In this document: positions 1 through 8,991 of the stretch, piece after piece
Numbering within the stretch: the first letter of the stretch is position 1
How the letters are laid out: the number at the start of each line of letters is the position of its first letter
From: Roseiarcus sp963780825
GTDB lineage: Bacteria > Pseudomonadota > Alphaproteobacteria > Rhizobiales > Beijerinckiaceae
Assembly: GCA_963780825.1 (NCBI GenBank)
Contig: CAWADL010000010.1
Coordinates: 434,001-498,000 of the forward strand
Direction of reading: 5' to 3'
DNA length: 64,000 nt
Position numbers and translations under genes: made by a program
Notes under the pieces: generated by a model
Seen by the model: only the letters and a program-made list of their open reading frames with translations
Database searches by the model: none
Told to the model about the DNA's origin: nothing

Positions 1-146
1 TCGACAGCCCCGCTCCTGCGGCGAAAATCGACGAATTGCGGCGCGCCGTGGAGACGTCGTGCCCGATCCTGAATTTGTTGAAGCAGCCGCAGACCGTCAC
101 GGGCCGCATCGATCATGCGCACGCCGTCGCCGTCGCGGCCGAGTAA
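1..146 (+). CDS. OsmC-family protein, C-terminal end (partial)
   Basis: The reading frame open from base 3 to the TAA at 144-146 gives about 47 residues. They include A-V-E-T-S-C-P-I-L-N-L-L, the region around the second conserved cysteine of OsmC-type peroxide reductases (usual form 'ER.CPV'), then a short beta-strand-like tail. OsmC proteins reduce organic hydroperoxides in the cytoplasm with a reactive cysteine pair; only the second cysteine is inside the window. The gene ends 26 bases before the SsuD-like gene and may be co-transcribed with it. The family call rests on this short stretch alone. Confidence 0.55.
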   Translation, partial: DSPAPAAKIDELRRAVETSCPILNLLKQPQTVTGRIDHAHAVAVAAE

Positions 147-172
147 CGCGACCCTCTAAGGAGCGATCGACC

Positions 173-1259
173 ATGCCCGTCGAATTCATCGGCTTCATCG
201 GCAATAATGAAGCTTCCGAGATCATTCCGCGCAGCGGTCCGATTATTGATCGCGATTATATCGAGACGGTCAGCAAGGCCCACGAATACGCTGGTTTCGA
301 CCGCGCGCTGCTCGCCTTCCACGCCGACTTGCCGGACTGTCTGCAGATCGGCCAACACGCCGCGAGCGTCACACAGCGGCTCGGCATCTTCATCGCGCAG
401 CGTCCGGGTTTCACCGCGCCCACCGTGCTCGCACGGCAATTCGCCACCCTCGACGCGCTCTATCCCGGCCGCATCTCGATCAACGTCATTACCGGCGGCG
501 AGCAGCGCGAACTCGCGCGCGACGGCAACACCGTCGCTGACAAGGACGAACGCTACGCGCGCACCAGCGAATTCCTCGATGTGGTGCGGCTGGAATGGAC
601 GAGCCGCGAGCCGTTCAACTACAACGGCCGATTCTACACGATCGAGAACGGCTTCTCGCAGGTGAAGCCGCATAAGATCGACGTCTATGTCGCCGGCGCC
701 TCGGATGCCGCCGTCGAAGTCGCCGGCCGGCACGCCGACATATTCGCGCTTTGGGGTGAAACCTACGAACAGGTGCGCGACCTGACGGGCCGCGTGCGCG
801 CAGGCCTCCGCCAAACACGGCCGCAGGCCCGAGTTCAGCCTTTCTTTCCGCCCGATACTCGCCGACACCGAAGACGCGGCCTGGGCGAAAGCCGAGGCTT
901 ATTTGGCGCGGGCGAAAGCGCTGATCGACAAGACCGGCTTTCGCCGCGGCGCGGACGAGCCTGCCAACGAAGGCTCGCGCCGCCTGCTCGCGCTCGCCGC
1001 CAAGGGAACGCGCCTCGACAAGCGGCTGTGGACGGCGATGGCGCAACTCACAGGCGCCAAAGGCAACTCCACTTCGTTGGTTGGCACGCCGGATCAGGTC
1101 GCCGAAGCGCTGCTCGACTATTACGATCTCGGCGTCCGCACCTTCCTCATCCGCGGCTTCGATCCGCTGCCGGATGCTTTGAGCTACGGCCGCGATTTGA
1201 TTCCGCGCGTGCGTGCGCTGGTCGCGGAGCGCGAGCGGACGGCGGTGGCGGCGGAGTGA
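173..1259 (+). CDS. FMN-dependent alkanesulfonate monooxygenase-like protein (SsuD/LLM family), frameshifted
   Basis: Luciferase-like flavin monooxygenase. Relatives take FMNH2 and O2 to cleave alkanesulfonates into aldehyde and sulfite in the cytoplasm. Visible landmarks are ARQFATLDALYPGRISINVITGG near residue 90-115 (flavin/substrate barrel strand), D-K-D-E-R-Y-A-R-T-S-E-F, and the C-terminal G-T-P-D-Q-V-A-E-A-L segment. The start is ATG 173 with AAGGAG ten bases upstream. At about 799-801 the frame shifts by one extra base, from ...GRVR into QASAKHGRRPEFS; the downstream part then runs to TGA 1257-1259, for about 361 residues, the normal family length. It is followed immediately by a sulfonate-type binding protein, which supports an organosulfur role. 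The substrate is unknown. Confidence 0.85.
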
Positions 1260-2223
1260 TGGGCTTGCAAGCCTCCAAGCAAGGGCCTGTCTCTTCGTCG
1301 CCGCGCTGCTCGCCTTCGTCGCGATGGCGCAGGCGGAAACCGTGCTGCGCATCGGCGACCAGAAGGGCAACGCGCGCGCCGCGCTCGAAGCAGCCGGCGC
1401 GCTCGACGGCCTCAACTATCGCATCGAATGGGCTGAATTCCCGGCGGCCGCGCCTCTGCTGGAGGCGGCGAACGCCGGCGCGATCGACGCTGGCACGGTC
1501 GGCGATGCGCCCTTCACCTTCGCCGTCGCCGCTGGCGCGCCGCTCAAGGCGATCGAGGCGACGCGCTCTGGTCTCGAAGGCCTGGCGGTGGTGGTGCGCA
1601 GCGACTCTCCGGCAAAATCGTTCAAGGATCTGGTTGGCAAGCGGATCGCCACAGGCAAAGGTTCGATTGGTCATCAGCTCGTGCTGGCTTTGTTGGAGCA
1701 GAACGGCCTCAAAGCCAGCGACGTACAACTGACCTTCTTGTTGCCCTCCGACGCGGCGGTCGCGCTCAGAACCGGCGCGATCGATGCCTGGTCGACTTGG
1801 GATCCTTATACCGCGCAGCTGGAAATCGCGCAGGGTTGCCGGCGCGTCGCCGACGCGGTTGGTATTGCGCCGGGCCTCAGTTTCTTGTTCGCGCGCGACG
1901 ATGCGCTCGCCAACCCGGACAAACGCGCAGCGTTGCGAGACTTCGTCGGCCAACTCGCCAAATCGCGGCGCTGGACGCTGGAGCATCTCGACGCCTACGC
2001 CAAATCCTGGAGCGCGATTGTCGGCCTGCCGCCGGAGGTGGGACAGAAGGTTTATGCACGCGGCCGCTACATTGTTTCGCCGATTGATGAAAGCGTCGTC
2101 GCTGACGAGCAGAAGACCATCGACCTCTATGTGCGCGCGGGTCTCATTCAGAAGCGGCTCGACGCGGACAAAGTCGTCAGCGCGATTTTCACGCCGGCAA
2201 TCTCCGCGGAGCTGACCCGATGA
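1259..2223 (+). CDS. Aliphatic sulfonate ABC transporter substrate-binding protein (SsuA-like), frameshift at N-terminus
   Basis: Periplasmic binding protein of the SsuA/NMT1 type, about 320 residues. The signal peptide hydrophobic core LFVAALLAFVAMAQA precedes mature E-T-V-L-R-I-G. Family landmarks include G-T-V-G-D-A-P-F-T-F-A, K-D-L-V-G-K-R-I-A-T-G-K-G-S and A-W-S-T-W-D-P-Y. ATG 1259 overlaps the TGA of the monooxygenase gene (ATGA), but its frame reads only about nine residues before two extra bases near 1280-1290 move the signal peptide into another frame. A GTG at 1213 is in frame but lies inside the upstream gene and is less likely. The gene ends in an ATGA overlap with the next one, so the block is one operon. 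It binds a sulfonate or related organosulfur compound for import. Confidence 0.82.
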
Positions 2224-3374
2224 TCTTCGACGCCGCGCACGACGACATCGACGTGACCGCCGCCGCGCTCGCCGGCGAATTCGCCACCACCGCCGCCGAT
2301 CACGATCGCAGCGGCGCGTTCCCGTTCGACAACATCCGCCGCCTGCGCGAGACCGGGCTCGCGGCGCTGATCGCGCCGCGCGAATTCGGCGGCCGCGGTT
2401 TTGGGCTCGCCAAGGCCAACAGCGTCGTCAACGCCATCGCCCGCGGCGAGGCCTCCACGGGTCTTGTGCTCGCGCAGCAATATTTGTTTCATGGCAATCT
2501 GCTCCGCAACTCCAACTTCGAGCCGGGATTGCGTGAGCAGATCTTTCGCTCTGCGGTGAGTGAAGGCGCGTTCGTCAACGCGCTTCGCGTCGAGCCGGAA
2601 CTCGGCACGCCCGTTCGCGGCGGTCTGCCAGCGACGATCGCCCGCCGCACAGCGAAGGGTTGGCGACTGTCAGGACGGAAGATCTACGCGACTGGCTCGC
2701 CGATCTTGGCCTGGAACGCTGTCTGGGCGCGCACCGACGAGGCCGAGCCGCGCGTCGGCTTTTTCATCGTGCCCGCCGGCGCGCCCGGCTTTCGCATCGA
2801 GGAAACCTGGGCGCAGCTTGGCATGCGCGCCAGCGGCAGCCACGATGTCGTGCTCGAACACGTGGACATTCCGTTCGAAAACGCCGCGGATTTGAAAGCG
2901 CCGCAGGCGCTCGGCGCGCCCGACCCGATCGCCATGGCCTGGGGCTCGGTGCTGTTCTCCACGGTCTATGATGGCGCGGCGCGTGCGGGCCGGGATTGGT
3001 TCATCAAATTCCTGCGCGAGCGAAAGCCGACCAACCTTGGCGCGCCGCTCGCTTCGCTGCCGAGGATGCAGGAAGCGGTCGGCGAGATCGATTCCGCGCT
3101 CTACGCGAGCCGCGTGCTGCTGAACAATCTGGCCGAGCGTGTCGATCGAGGCGACACGCCGCATCCGCAGGAAAGTTTCTACGTCAAACACAACGTGACG
3201 AAACAGGCTCTGGAGGCTGTGTCGAAGGCTTTGGAGCTAAGCGGAAACCCGGGCCTCGCGCAGGCCAACCCGCTCGAACGCCACTATCGCGATGTGCTCT
3301 GCGCGCGCATCCACTCGCCACAGAACGATACGATCTTTGCTAGCGGCGGCCGCCTCGCGCTCGCCGACGCCTGA
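2220..3374 (+). CDS. Acyl-CoA-dehydrogenase-fold flavoprotein, SfnB/DszC-like, organosulfur monooxygenase candidate
   Basis: This intact 384-residue protein has the acyl-CoA dehydrogenase fold: N-terminal helical domain (about 10-115), beta domain (about 120-215, with K-I-Y-A-T-G-S and W-A-Q-L-G-M-R-A-S-G-S) and C-terminal four-helix domain (about 230-380). In organosulfur operons this subfamily (SfnB, DszC-like) uses reduced flavin to oxygenate sulfur compounds instead of dehydrogenating acyl-CoA. I infer that role from the neighbours: SsuD-like enzyme, SsuA-like binding protein and ABC transporter on both sides. The start ATG 2220 overlaps the preceding TGA. The exact reaction cannot be read from sequence, and an acyl-CoA dehydrogenase remains possible. 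Confidence 0.75.
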   Translation: MIFDAAHDDIDVTAAALAGEFATTAADHDRSGAFPFDNIRRLRETGLAALIAPREFGGRGFGLAKANSVVNAIARGEASTGLVLAQQYLFHGNLLRNSNFEPGLREQIFRSAVSEGAFVNALRVEPELGTPVRGGLPATIARRTAKGWRLSGRKIYATGSPILAWNAVWARTDEAEPRVGFFIVPAGAPGFRIEETWAQLGMRASGSHDVVLEHVDIPFENAADLKAPQALGAPDPIAMAWGSVLFSTVYDGAARAGRDWFIKFLRERKPTNLGAPLASLPRMQEAVGEIDSALYASRVLLNNLAERVDRGDTPHPQESFYVKHNVTKQALEAVSKALELSGNPGLAQANPLERHYRDVLCARIHSPQNDTIFASGGRLALADA

Positions 3375-3389
3375 CATTAGGAGCCTCAC

Positions 3390-4478
3390 ATGATCCCTCC
3401 CCACGGTGCCCGTATTCCCCGGCGCGGCTTCTTGTTGAAGGCCGGCGCGCTAGGTCTCGCCGCCCCGCTCGGGTTGGCGGTCGGCAAGGGGTTTGCGCTG
3501 ACCCGTCCGGCGTCCATCGACTTCGACGCTTTGCCTGTCTGCCGCGCCGCCGCCGATGGCGATCCCGTGCCGCCCGGCGAACGCAAGAAGATCACATTCG
3601 CCTGGAACGCAGGCGCGCCTTGTCTGCTCGCGGTAACCGTCGCTCAGGACAAGGGCTTCTTCGCCAGACACGGGCTCGACGTCGATCTCATCAACTACGC
3701 TGGATCCACCGATCAGTTGCTCGAAACGCTGGCGACTGGAAAAGCGGATGCGGCGGTCGGCATGGCGCTGCGTTGGCTGAAGCCGCTCGAACAGGGTTTC
3801 GATGTCAAGATTATCACCAGCCTGCACGGCGGCTGCATGCGGCTGCTCGCGCCGGTCGGCGCCGGCATCGACAAGGTCGAGGATCTCAAGGGTAAGATCA
3901 TCGGCGTCAGCGACATGAATTCGCCGGCGAAGAATTTCTTCGCGATCATCCTTCGCAAGGCCGGCCTCGACCCGACCGCCGACGTCGAGTTCAAACAATT
4001 CCCCGGCCCGCTGCTGCGTGCGGCCGTCGACAAAGGCGAGGCGCATGCGATCGCCGACGGCGATCCGAATACCTACCTCTGGTTGAAAGACGGCAAGCTC
4101 AAGGAAATATCCTCAAATCTGGCCGGCGAATTCGCCCATCGCACCTGCTGCATCGTCGGCGTGCGCGGTAGCCTTATTCGTGAGGACAAGCGCACCGCTG
4201 CGTCTATCGCCCTGGCGCTGCTCGACGCCGCCGAATACGCGGCCCAAAATCCCGCGGAGGCCGCCGCGACCTATGCGCCCTTTGCCGCCGGCAAGGTCCC
4301 TATGGAGGATCTCGTCGCCCTCGCCAAATATCACACCCACCATCATCATCCCGTCGGCGAGGATCTGAAGAAGGAGCTGGCGCTCTATGCCGAAGAGCTG
4401 AAGCTCGTCTCGGTGTTCAAACCCTCGACGAACACGGCGAAATACGCCGAGCGTATCTACGCCGATGTGTTGAGCTGA
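3390..4478 (+). CDS. Second ABC transporter substrate-binding protein (NMT1/SsuA superfamily), Tat-type leader
   Basis: This intact 362-residue periplasmic binding protein has an N-terminus R-I-P-R-R-G-F-L-L-K-A-G followed by a hydrophobic stretch, a twin-arginine type leader. The body shows A-Q-D-K-G-F-F-A-R-H-G-L-D-V near residue 85, L-A-T-G-K-A-D-A-A-V-G-M and K-V-E-D-L-K-G-K-I-I-G-V, typical of the NrtA/SsuA/ThiY superfamily. A histidine-rich segment, Y-H-T-H-H-H-H-P-V-G, sits near residue 312. The RBS is ATTAGGAGCCTC. It lies directly upstream of the permease and ATPase and is probably their dedicated binding protein; the SsuA-like protein at 1259-2223 is a second one from a different subfamily. 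The ligand is unknown. Confidence 0.8.
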   Translation: MIPPHGARIPRRGFLLKAGALGLAAPLGLAVGKGFALTRPASIDFDALPVCRAAADGDPVPPGERKKITFAWNAGAPCLLAVTVAQDKGFFARHGLDVDLINYAGSTDQLLETLATGKADAAVGMALRWLKPLEQGFDVKIITSLHGGCMRLLAPVGAGIDKVEDLKGKIIGVSDMNSPAKNFFAIILRKAGLDPTADVEFKQFPGPLLRAAVDKGEAHAIADGDPNTYLWLKDGKLKEISSNLAGEFAHRTCCIVGVRGSLIREDKRTAASIALALLDAAEYAAQNPAEAAATYAPFAAGKVPMEDLVALAKYHTHHHHPVGEDLKKELALYAEELKLVSVFKPSTNTAKYAERIYADVLS

Positions 4479-4488
4479 GGGGCCGGGT

Positions 4489-5520
4489 ATGTCGGTTGTC
4501 TCTCGCGTTCACTGACCGCGCGCCGGCTGCGTCGGCCGCGCGCCCGCTTAGCGCGCGTGCGCGCCGGCGGCGCGTCGACGCCGTCGCTGAGCTTTGCCGC
4601 CGGCGCCGCATGGGTCGCGGTCGCGTTGGTCATCCTCGCTTGGCCCGATCTCGGCGACTGGGGACGCGGACCGGAGCTCGCCTACGCGTCAGCGATCCTG
4701 GCGGCCGCGCTGTTTGTCTCGCGGCGCCTTGCGGATCAGCTTCGGGCGGCAGATCGACAGGTTGCAGCGAGCGACGCCCTGGTTGCTCGCGTTGGGCGTC
4801 GTGTTCGCGGTTTGGGAGGCGGCGAGCGCCAAATTCGGCTGGTTGCCGCAACCCTTCTTTCCGCCGCCGCACGCCATCCTCGAAGTGTTCACCGACGACT
4901 GCGCTGAAGCTCGCGCAAAGCGTCGTCGCGTCGGTCAAGTTGGAGTTGCTCGGTTTCGCGCTCGGCGCCGCGAGCGGCTTCGTCGTCGGCGTGGTGCTCG
5001 GCCGTTCGCGCGCCGTTCGGCTATTGGGTCCATCCGGTCATGCGGTTGATCGGCCCGCTGCCGGCGATCGCCTGGCTGCCGATCGCGTTCTTCGCCTTTC
5101 CATCGAGCTGGAGCGCATCGATCTTCCTGATCGCGCTGACGACGGGCTTTCCGGTCGCCGTGCTGACCTGGTCAGGCGTGGCGAGCGTCAATCCGGCCTA
5201 TTACGACATCGCCCGCACGCTCGGCGCGAGCCGCTGGTTCCTGATCTTCAAGGTCGCGATTCCCGCCGCGCTGCCGCAGGTGTTCGTCGGCCTGTTCATG
5301 GGGCTCGGCGCCTCGTTCGCCGTGCTGGTCACGGCCGAGATGATGGGCGTGAAGGCGGGGCTGGGCTTTTATCTGCAATGGGCGCAGGGGTGGGCGGCCT
5401 ACGCCAACATGTATGCCGCGCTGATCGTCATGTCGCTGATGTGCACGAGCTTCGTCACGCTGCTGTTCAAGCTGCGCGACCGGGTGCTCTCCTATCAGAA
5501 GGCCGATCTGCAAATGGTGA
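4489..5520 (+). CDS. ABC transporter permease (SsuC/TauC-like), multiply frameshifted
   Basis: Inner-membrane permease of the sulfonate/nitrate/taurine type. The reconstruction needs about five one-base corrections, near 4508, 4555, 4735, 4900 and 5015. True segments are LSFAAGAAWVAVALVILAW, then ATPWLLALGVVFAVWEAAS, then LELLGFALGAASGFVVGVV, then the intact C-terminal half from 5040. That half carries the EAA-like loop A-R-T-L-G-A-S-R-W-F-L-I-F-K-V-A-I-P. The protein appears to run into the ATPase without a stop. However, family members end in Y-Q-K-x-x-x-Q-W, and removing one A from AAA at 5512-5514 gives exactly QW-stop (TGGTGA), so the gene most likely ends at 5520. Confidence 0.75.
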
Positions 5521-6309
5521 GCGCGGCGGCGCATGCGGCGGCGGCTGCGTCGCGCGGCTACGAGCTGTCGATACGCCGCGTCCACCATCGCTTCGCGTTC
5601 GAGGGCGCGCCGCTGGAAGTTCTGCGCGGCATCGATCTCAAGATCGAGCGCGGCGAATTCGTCGCGTTTCTCGGTCCGTCGGGATGCGGAAAGTCTACGC
5701 TACTGCGGTTGGTCGCGGGGCTGGACGCTCCCAGCGAGGGCGAAATAATCTGCGACGGCGCGCCGATCCTCGGCCCCGATCCGTCGCGCGTGGTCGTGCT
5801 GCAAGACCCGACGCTCTACCCCTGGCGCAAGGTGCGCGACAATGTCGCGCTCGGGCCGGAGGCGCGAGGTGCGCTGCGCCGTGAGCGGGCGCGCATCGAC
5901 GAGACGTTAAATCTGGTCGGCCTCGCGGCGTTCGCCAACGCTTATCCGCATCAGCTTTCCGGCGGCATGGCGCAGCGGGTCGCGCTGGCGCGCGCGCTGG
6001 TCAACGATCCGGAGTTGCTGATACTCGATGAGCCGCTCGGCAAGCTCGAACTCGCTGACGCGGCTGACGATGCAGGGGGAGATCGTCGATCTCTGGCGCC
6101 GGGCGGGTTTCACCGCGCTGCTGGTGACGCACGACATCGAGGAAGCGTTGCTGATGTCGACCCGCGTGATCGTGCTCAGCGACCGGCCCGCGTCAATCAA
6201 GGCGGACCTTCGGGTGGATAAGCCCTATCCACGGCATCGCGGCGACCCCGATCTCGTGGCGAGGCGCCAGCAAATTCTCAAGCTGCTTGGCCTGGAGGCG
6301 GCTTGGTGA
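5514..6309 (+). CDS. ABC transporter ATP-binding protein (SsuB/TauB-like), one frameshift
   Basis: Cytoplasmic ATPase energising the adjacent permease, about 264 residues. It has Walker A G-P-S-G-C-G-K-S-T near residue 60, Q-loop L-Q-D-P-T-L-Y-P-W, signature L-S-G-G-M-A-Q-R-V-A-L-A-R-A and Walker B L-L-I-L-D-E-P-L-G-K-L. Right after Walker B the family motif D-S-L-T-R is broken: the sequence reads GAACTCG where GACTCG is expected (about 6050). The frame then moves by one base and continues through the H-loop L-V-T-H-D-I-E-E-A to TGA 6307-6309. The proposed start ATG 5514 overlaps the permease stop (ATGGTGA). It completes the sulfonate-type importer of this operon. Confidence 0.82.
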
Positions 6310-6660
6310 GGTTGTAAGCATTTGCGATGTGAGAGCGCCGTCATGGCCGGACTTGTTCCGGCCATCCACGTCGGAGTGCGCGGCGCCGGTTCAGGCCTAT
6401 AACCCCGGGCGCCGAGAGACGGGTTGGAGTTCTGAACCCGGCGCGCCTCGTCACGGCGTGGATGCCCGGGACAAGCCCGGGCATGACGCGGAGAGCGTCG
6501 GTCGAGCGCTATCTTCGCGCGTACGTGCTTCGCGGAGGATGACTACAAACGATTCAATCTTATCGGTTATCTCTCCCCCCGCCCAACAACGTCCCTTTAA
6601 CGCGAATTTCAGTTTTTCTCCACACAAGGGAGTGTCAACCCGCGTTAAGGAGAGTACCCG
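6310..6660. other. Intergenic region with repeat A, no gene seen
   Basis: This 351-base gap between the sulfur operon and the DHH gene holds repeat element A1 (6339-6488) and, after it, a less GC-rich stretch (about 6560-6660) that should contain the promoter of the DHH gene. The Shine-Dalgarno AAGGAG of that gene is at about 6645-6652. No convincing coding sequence was found. Confidence 0.6.
6339..6488. repeat. Palindromic intergenic repeat, family A copy 1
   Basis: The outer ends are inverted copies of a GTCATG(C/G)CCGG-CTTGT-CCGG(G/C)CATCCACG motif: the left end starts CGTCATGGCCGGACTTGTTC and the right end finishes with its inverse, GGACAAGCCCGGGCATGACG. Each end is itself a GC-rich hairpin. 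A second copy is at 11475-11616. Confidence 0.85.
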
Positions 6661-7600
6661 GTGACCGCTTCGCAATTTCGGTTGGTTACCCGCAGCGATT
6701 TTGATGGCCTGGTTTGCGGCGTCCTGTTGAAGGAACACGATCTCATCGACGAAATTTTCTTCGTTCATCCGAAGGACATGCAGGACGGCAAGATCGCCAT
6801 TACCGATCGCGACATCACCACCAATCTGCCCTATGTCGCGGGATGCCATTTGGCGTTTGACCATCATTCGAGCGAAGTCGAGCGCCTCGGCGAAGCAAAG
6901 CCGGCCAATCACATCATCGATCCGGATGCGCTATCCGCGGCCCGCGTGGTCTTCCGCTACTTCGGCGGCGAGGCGAATTTTCCGCGCATCTCCCAGGAGA
7001 TCATGCGCGCCGTCGACAAGGCGGAACTCGGCTCAGTTTAACAGTGACGAAATTCTCCGCCCGAAAGGCTGGGTGCTTTTGAACTTCCTGATGGACTCTC
7101 GCACAGGGCTCGGTCGCTTCCGGCAGTTTCGCATTTCCAACTATGATCTGATGATGAAACTGATCGACTTCTGCCGCGATCATACTGTCGATGAGATACT
7201 GGCGCTGCCTGACGTCAATGAGCGCGTCGAGCTCTACCGTCAGCACGAAACGAAGTTTCGCGATCAGATCCTTCGCTGCGCTCGCGTCCACCGAGACCTC
7301 GTCATCCTCGATCTTCGCGAGGAGGAAGTGATCTATGCGGGCAATCGTTTCGTGGTTTACGCTTTGTTTCCCGAGTGCCGCGTTTCGATGCACGTCATGT
7401 GGGGCCTGAAGAAACAGAACACCGTGTTCGCCATCGGGAAGTCGATCATCGACAGAAGCTCGACCGTCGATGTCGGCGCGGTTTGCCTGGGCTACGGCGG
7501 CGGCGGACATGAGGCTGCGGGAACCTGTCAGGTCGACAATGCGCTGGCGACGCTGGCGATGTCGGCGTTGACGGGTCAACTCACCGCGCCGGTGAACTAA
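6661..7600 (+). CDS. DHH-family phosphoesterase (exopolyphosphatase-like), one frameshift
   Basis: Phosphoesterase of the DHH superfamily, which hydrolyses phosphodiester or phosphoanhydride substrates such as nano-RNA, pAp or polyphosphate in the cytoplasm with Mn2+. The N-terminal metal-site motif T-R-S-D-F-D-G-L-V-C-G lies at residues 9-19, D-H-H-S-S-E near 69, and the C-terminal DHHA1 motif G-Y-G-G-G-G-H-E-A-A-G near 280. Total length is about 312 residues. The start is GTG 6661, preceded by AAGGAGAGTACCCG. At about 7023 one extra A (GAACTCG where GACTCG is expected, giving A-D-S-A-Q-F-N-S) shifts the frame. The substrate cannot be decided. It stands alone and is probably monocistronic. 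Confidence 0.85.
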
Positions 7601-7606
7601 TCGGCA

Positions 7607-7688
7607 TGTAGCCGCGGTCGTTGACCGCGGTCTTCGCGCCCACCAAACATTCGATCACCGCAAGACCGCGGTCAACGACCGCGGCTAC
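7607..7688. repeat. Double-hairpin repeat, family C copy 1
   Basis: It begins TGTAGCCGCGGTCGTTGACC and ends with the inverse GGTCAACGACCGCGGCTACA. Each arm also folds on itself (CCGCGGTC-GTT-GACCGCGG). The right end overlaps the last codons of the minus-strand PanB-like gene and supplies its TAG stop (7685-7687). Confidence 0.9.
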
Positions 7689-8527
7689 AGCGGCGGCGCC
7701 TCATCGTCGGCTAGTCGCGCGCGGAACGCTTCGACCTCGGAGGGCGGCGCGTCGGCGCATTCGCGCGTCGCGGGAAAGGTTCTCGCGTCGACCTCGGCGC
7801 GGAAGCGCTTCAGCGCGCCAACCCGCTCATCCCGCACCGCCTGATGTTTGGCAGCCAGATCGCCCCAAGCGCGAGCGTGGCGCGGCGGGCGCGCGACTCG
7901 CCCGCGATGTCGGACGGTGAACAGAAAGATCACATCCGCCTGCGCGCCTGAGCCGAGCGATATCGTGACCAGCGACGTGCGGCGATTGATCTCCGCCATC
8001 ACCGGCGCAGCAATCAACTCGCATTCGGCCGCGAAGGCGCCGGCGTCTTCCAGGCGCCGGAAGCGATCCCACAGCTGCATCGCCTCCGCAGCGCTCTTGC
8101 CCACGGCGCGAACGCCGCCGACCCAAGTGGACTTGCGCGGCACGAATCCGAGATGGCCGACGACCGGGATCTGCTCGTCGGCGAGCGCCTGCACGTGTCT
8201 GGAACCCGCGGCTCGTGAGCACCGCGTCGGCGCCGGCGGTGATTGCTGCGAAGGCGGTGCGCAGGATCTCGTCGGCGGTCACGGCTTCGGCGAAGCCGAG
8301 CGCGGCGGTGACGAAAACGCGCTGCGAGCCTTCGCGCACCCGCGCCGACATTCGCGGCGCGGCAGACAACCAACTCGACGCCCGCCGCTTCGGCCGCGGC
8401 CGCCTCGTCCGCGGTTTCGGCCGTCACCTGCGCGGCTTGCGCGCCGGCGCCTCTTCAGCGCGCGCAAGCCCGCGACGGTCTGGCTGCGCTCGACATCGCG
8501 GCCGCCGAAATCGAAGATGCGCGGCAT
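7685..8527 (-). CDS. PanB-like protein (3-methyl-2-oxobutanoate hydroxymethyltransferase family), frameshifted
   Basis: About 280 residues of a ketopantoate hydroxymethyltransferase-like TIM barrel. After three one-base corrections (about 8455, 8370 and 8210) the protein reads M-P-R-I-F-D-F-G-G, then M-T-A-E-T-A-D-E-A-A-A-A-E, then T-A-D-E-I-L-R-T-A-F-A-A-I-T-A-G-A-D-A, then the key segment I-P-V-V-G-H-L-G-F-V-P near residue 115 and F-A-A-E-C-E-L-I-A, which aligns with the catalytic Glu region of PanB. True PanB makes ketopantoate for CoA. Here the gene is the last of a ribose-type import operon and overlaps rbsD by ATGA, so it may act on a sugar-derived keto acid instead (inference). The stop codon comes from repeat C1. 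Confidence 0.7.
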
Positions 8528-8991
8528 CAGCTCGGCTTGAGCTTCTTGGCGTAATAGTCCGGCGCCTTGACGCCCGGCTTGGAGAACCAAGCCGGCACGT
8601 CGACGCCCGAATAGAGCAGGATATTGCCCCAGGGATCGAAGGCGCCCGTGCGCACGATCACCTTGGCCTTCGCCGCCATCTCGCCGAGGATCGCCTCGTG
8701 CTTCACCGGCGCGAATTCGGCGTCGGCAAACAGGCGCTTGATCGTGGCGAGCAGCGGCGCGTTGTACTCGGGCAGCGTGTCCGCATAGGACAGCCGCTCG
8801 GCGATCAGGTTCTCCGCGATGGGCGTCAGAACCGTCGCGAGGTCCGGCACATCAGGCATGATGGCGAGGTCGATGCGCCAGGCCGACGAAGGGATCGGAA
8901 AGCCCGCGTCGCAGACAATCATCAGATCGCCATGGCCCATCGAGGCGATGGCGTGCGAGAGTTCGGCGTTGAGCAGCTTGTTGCGATTCAC
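8527..8991 (-). CDS. rbsD: RbsD/FucU-family sugar pyranase (mutarotase)
   Basis: This 154-residue protein starts at GTG 8991, preceded by GGAGGACACAAAC. It begins V-N-R-N-K-L-L-N-A-E-L-S-H-A-I-A-S-M-G-H-G-D and contains V-C-D-A-G-F-P-I-P, the RbsD/FucU signature with the conserved His and Asp. These enzymes interconvert pyranose and furanose forms of ribose or equilibrate fucose anomers in the cytoplasm before phosphorylation. It is co-transcribed between ribokinase (upstream, apparent GTGA overlap) and the PanB-like gene. As printed, the ribokinase frame runs into this gene; I attribute that to an inserted base, not a fusion. The ligand follows that of the transporter and need not be ribose. 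Confidence 0.82.
   Translation of the reverse strand: MNRNKLLNAELSHAIASMGHGDLMIVCDAGFPIPSSAWRIDLAIMPDVPDLATVLTPIAENLIAERLSYADTLPEYNAPLLATIKRLFADAEFAPVKHEAILGEMAAKAKVIVRTGAFDPWGNILLYSGVDVPAWFSKPGVKAPDYYAKKLKPS

Noticed and set aside
4489..6309. Apparent permease-ATPase fusion in the sulfonate operon
   Set aside because: Dropping one A at 5512-5514 gives the family-typical Q-W-stop end and an ATGGTGA overlap with the ATPase start. The operon is full of similar one-base insertions, so a fusion is unlikely.
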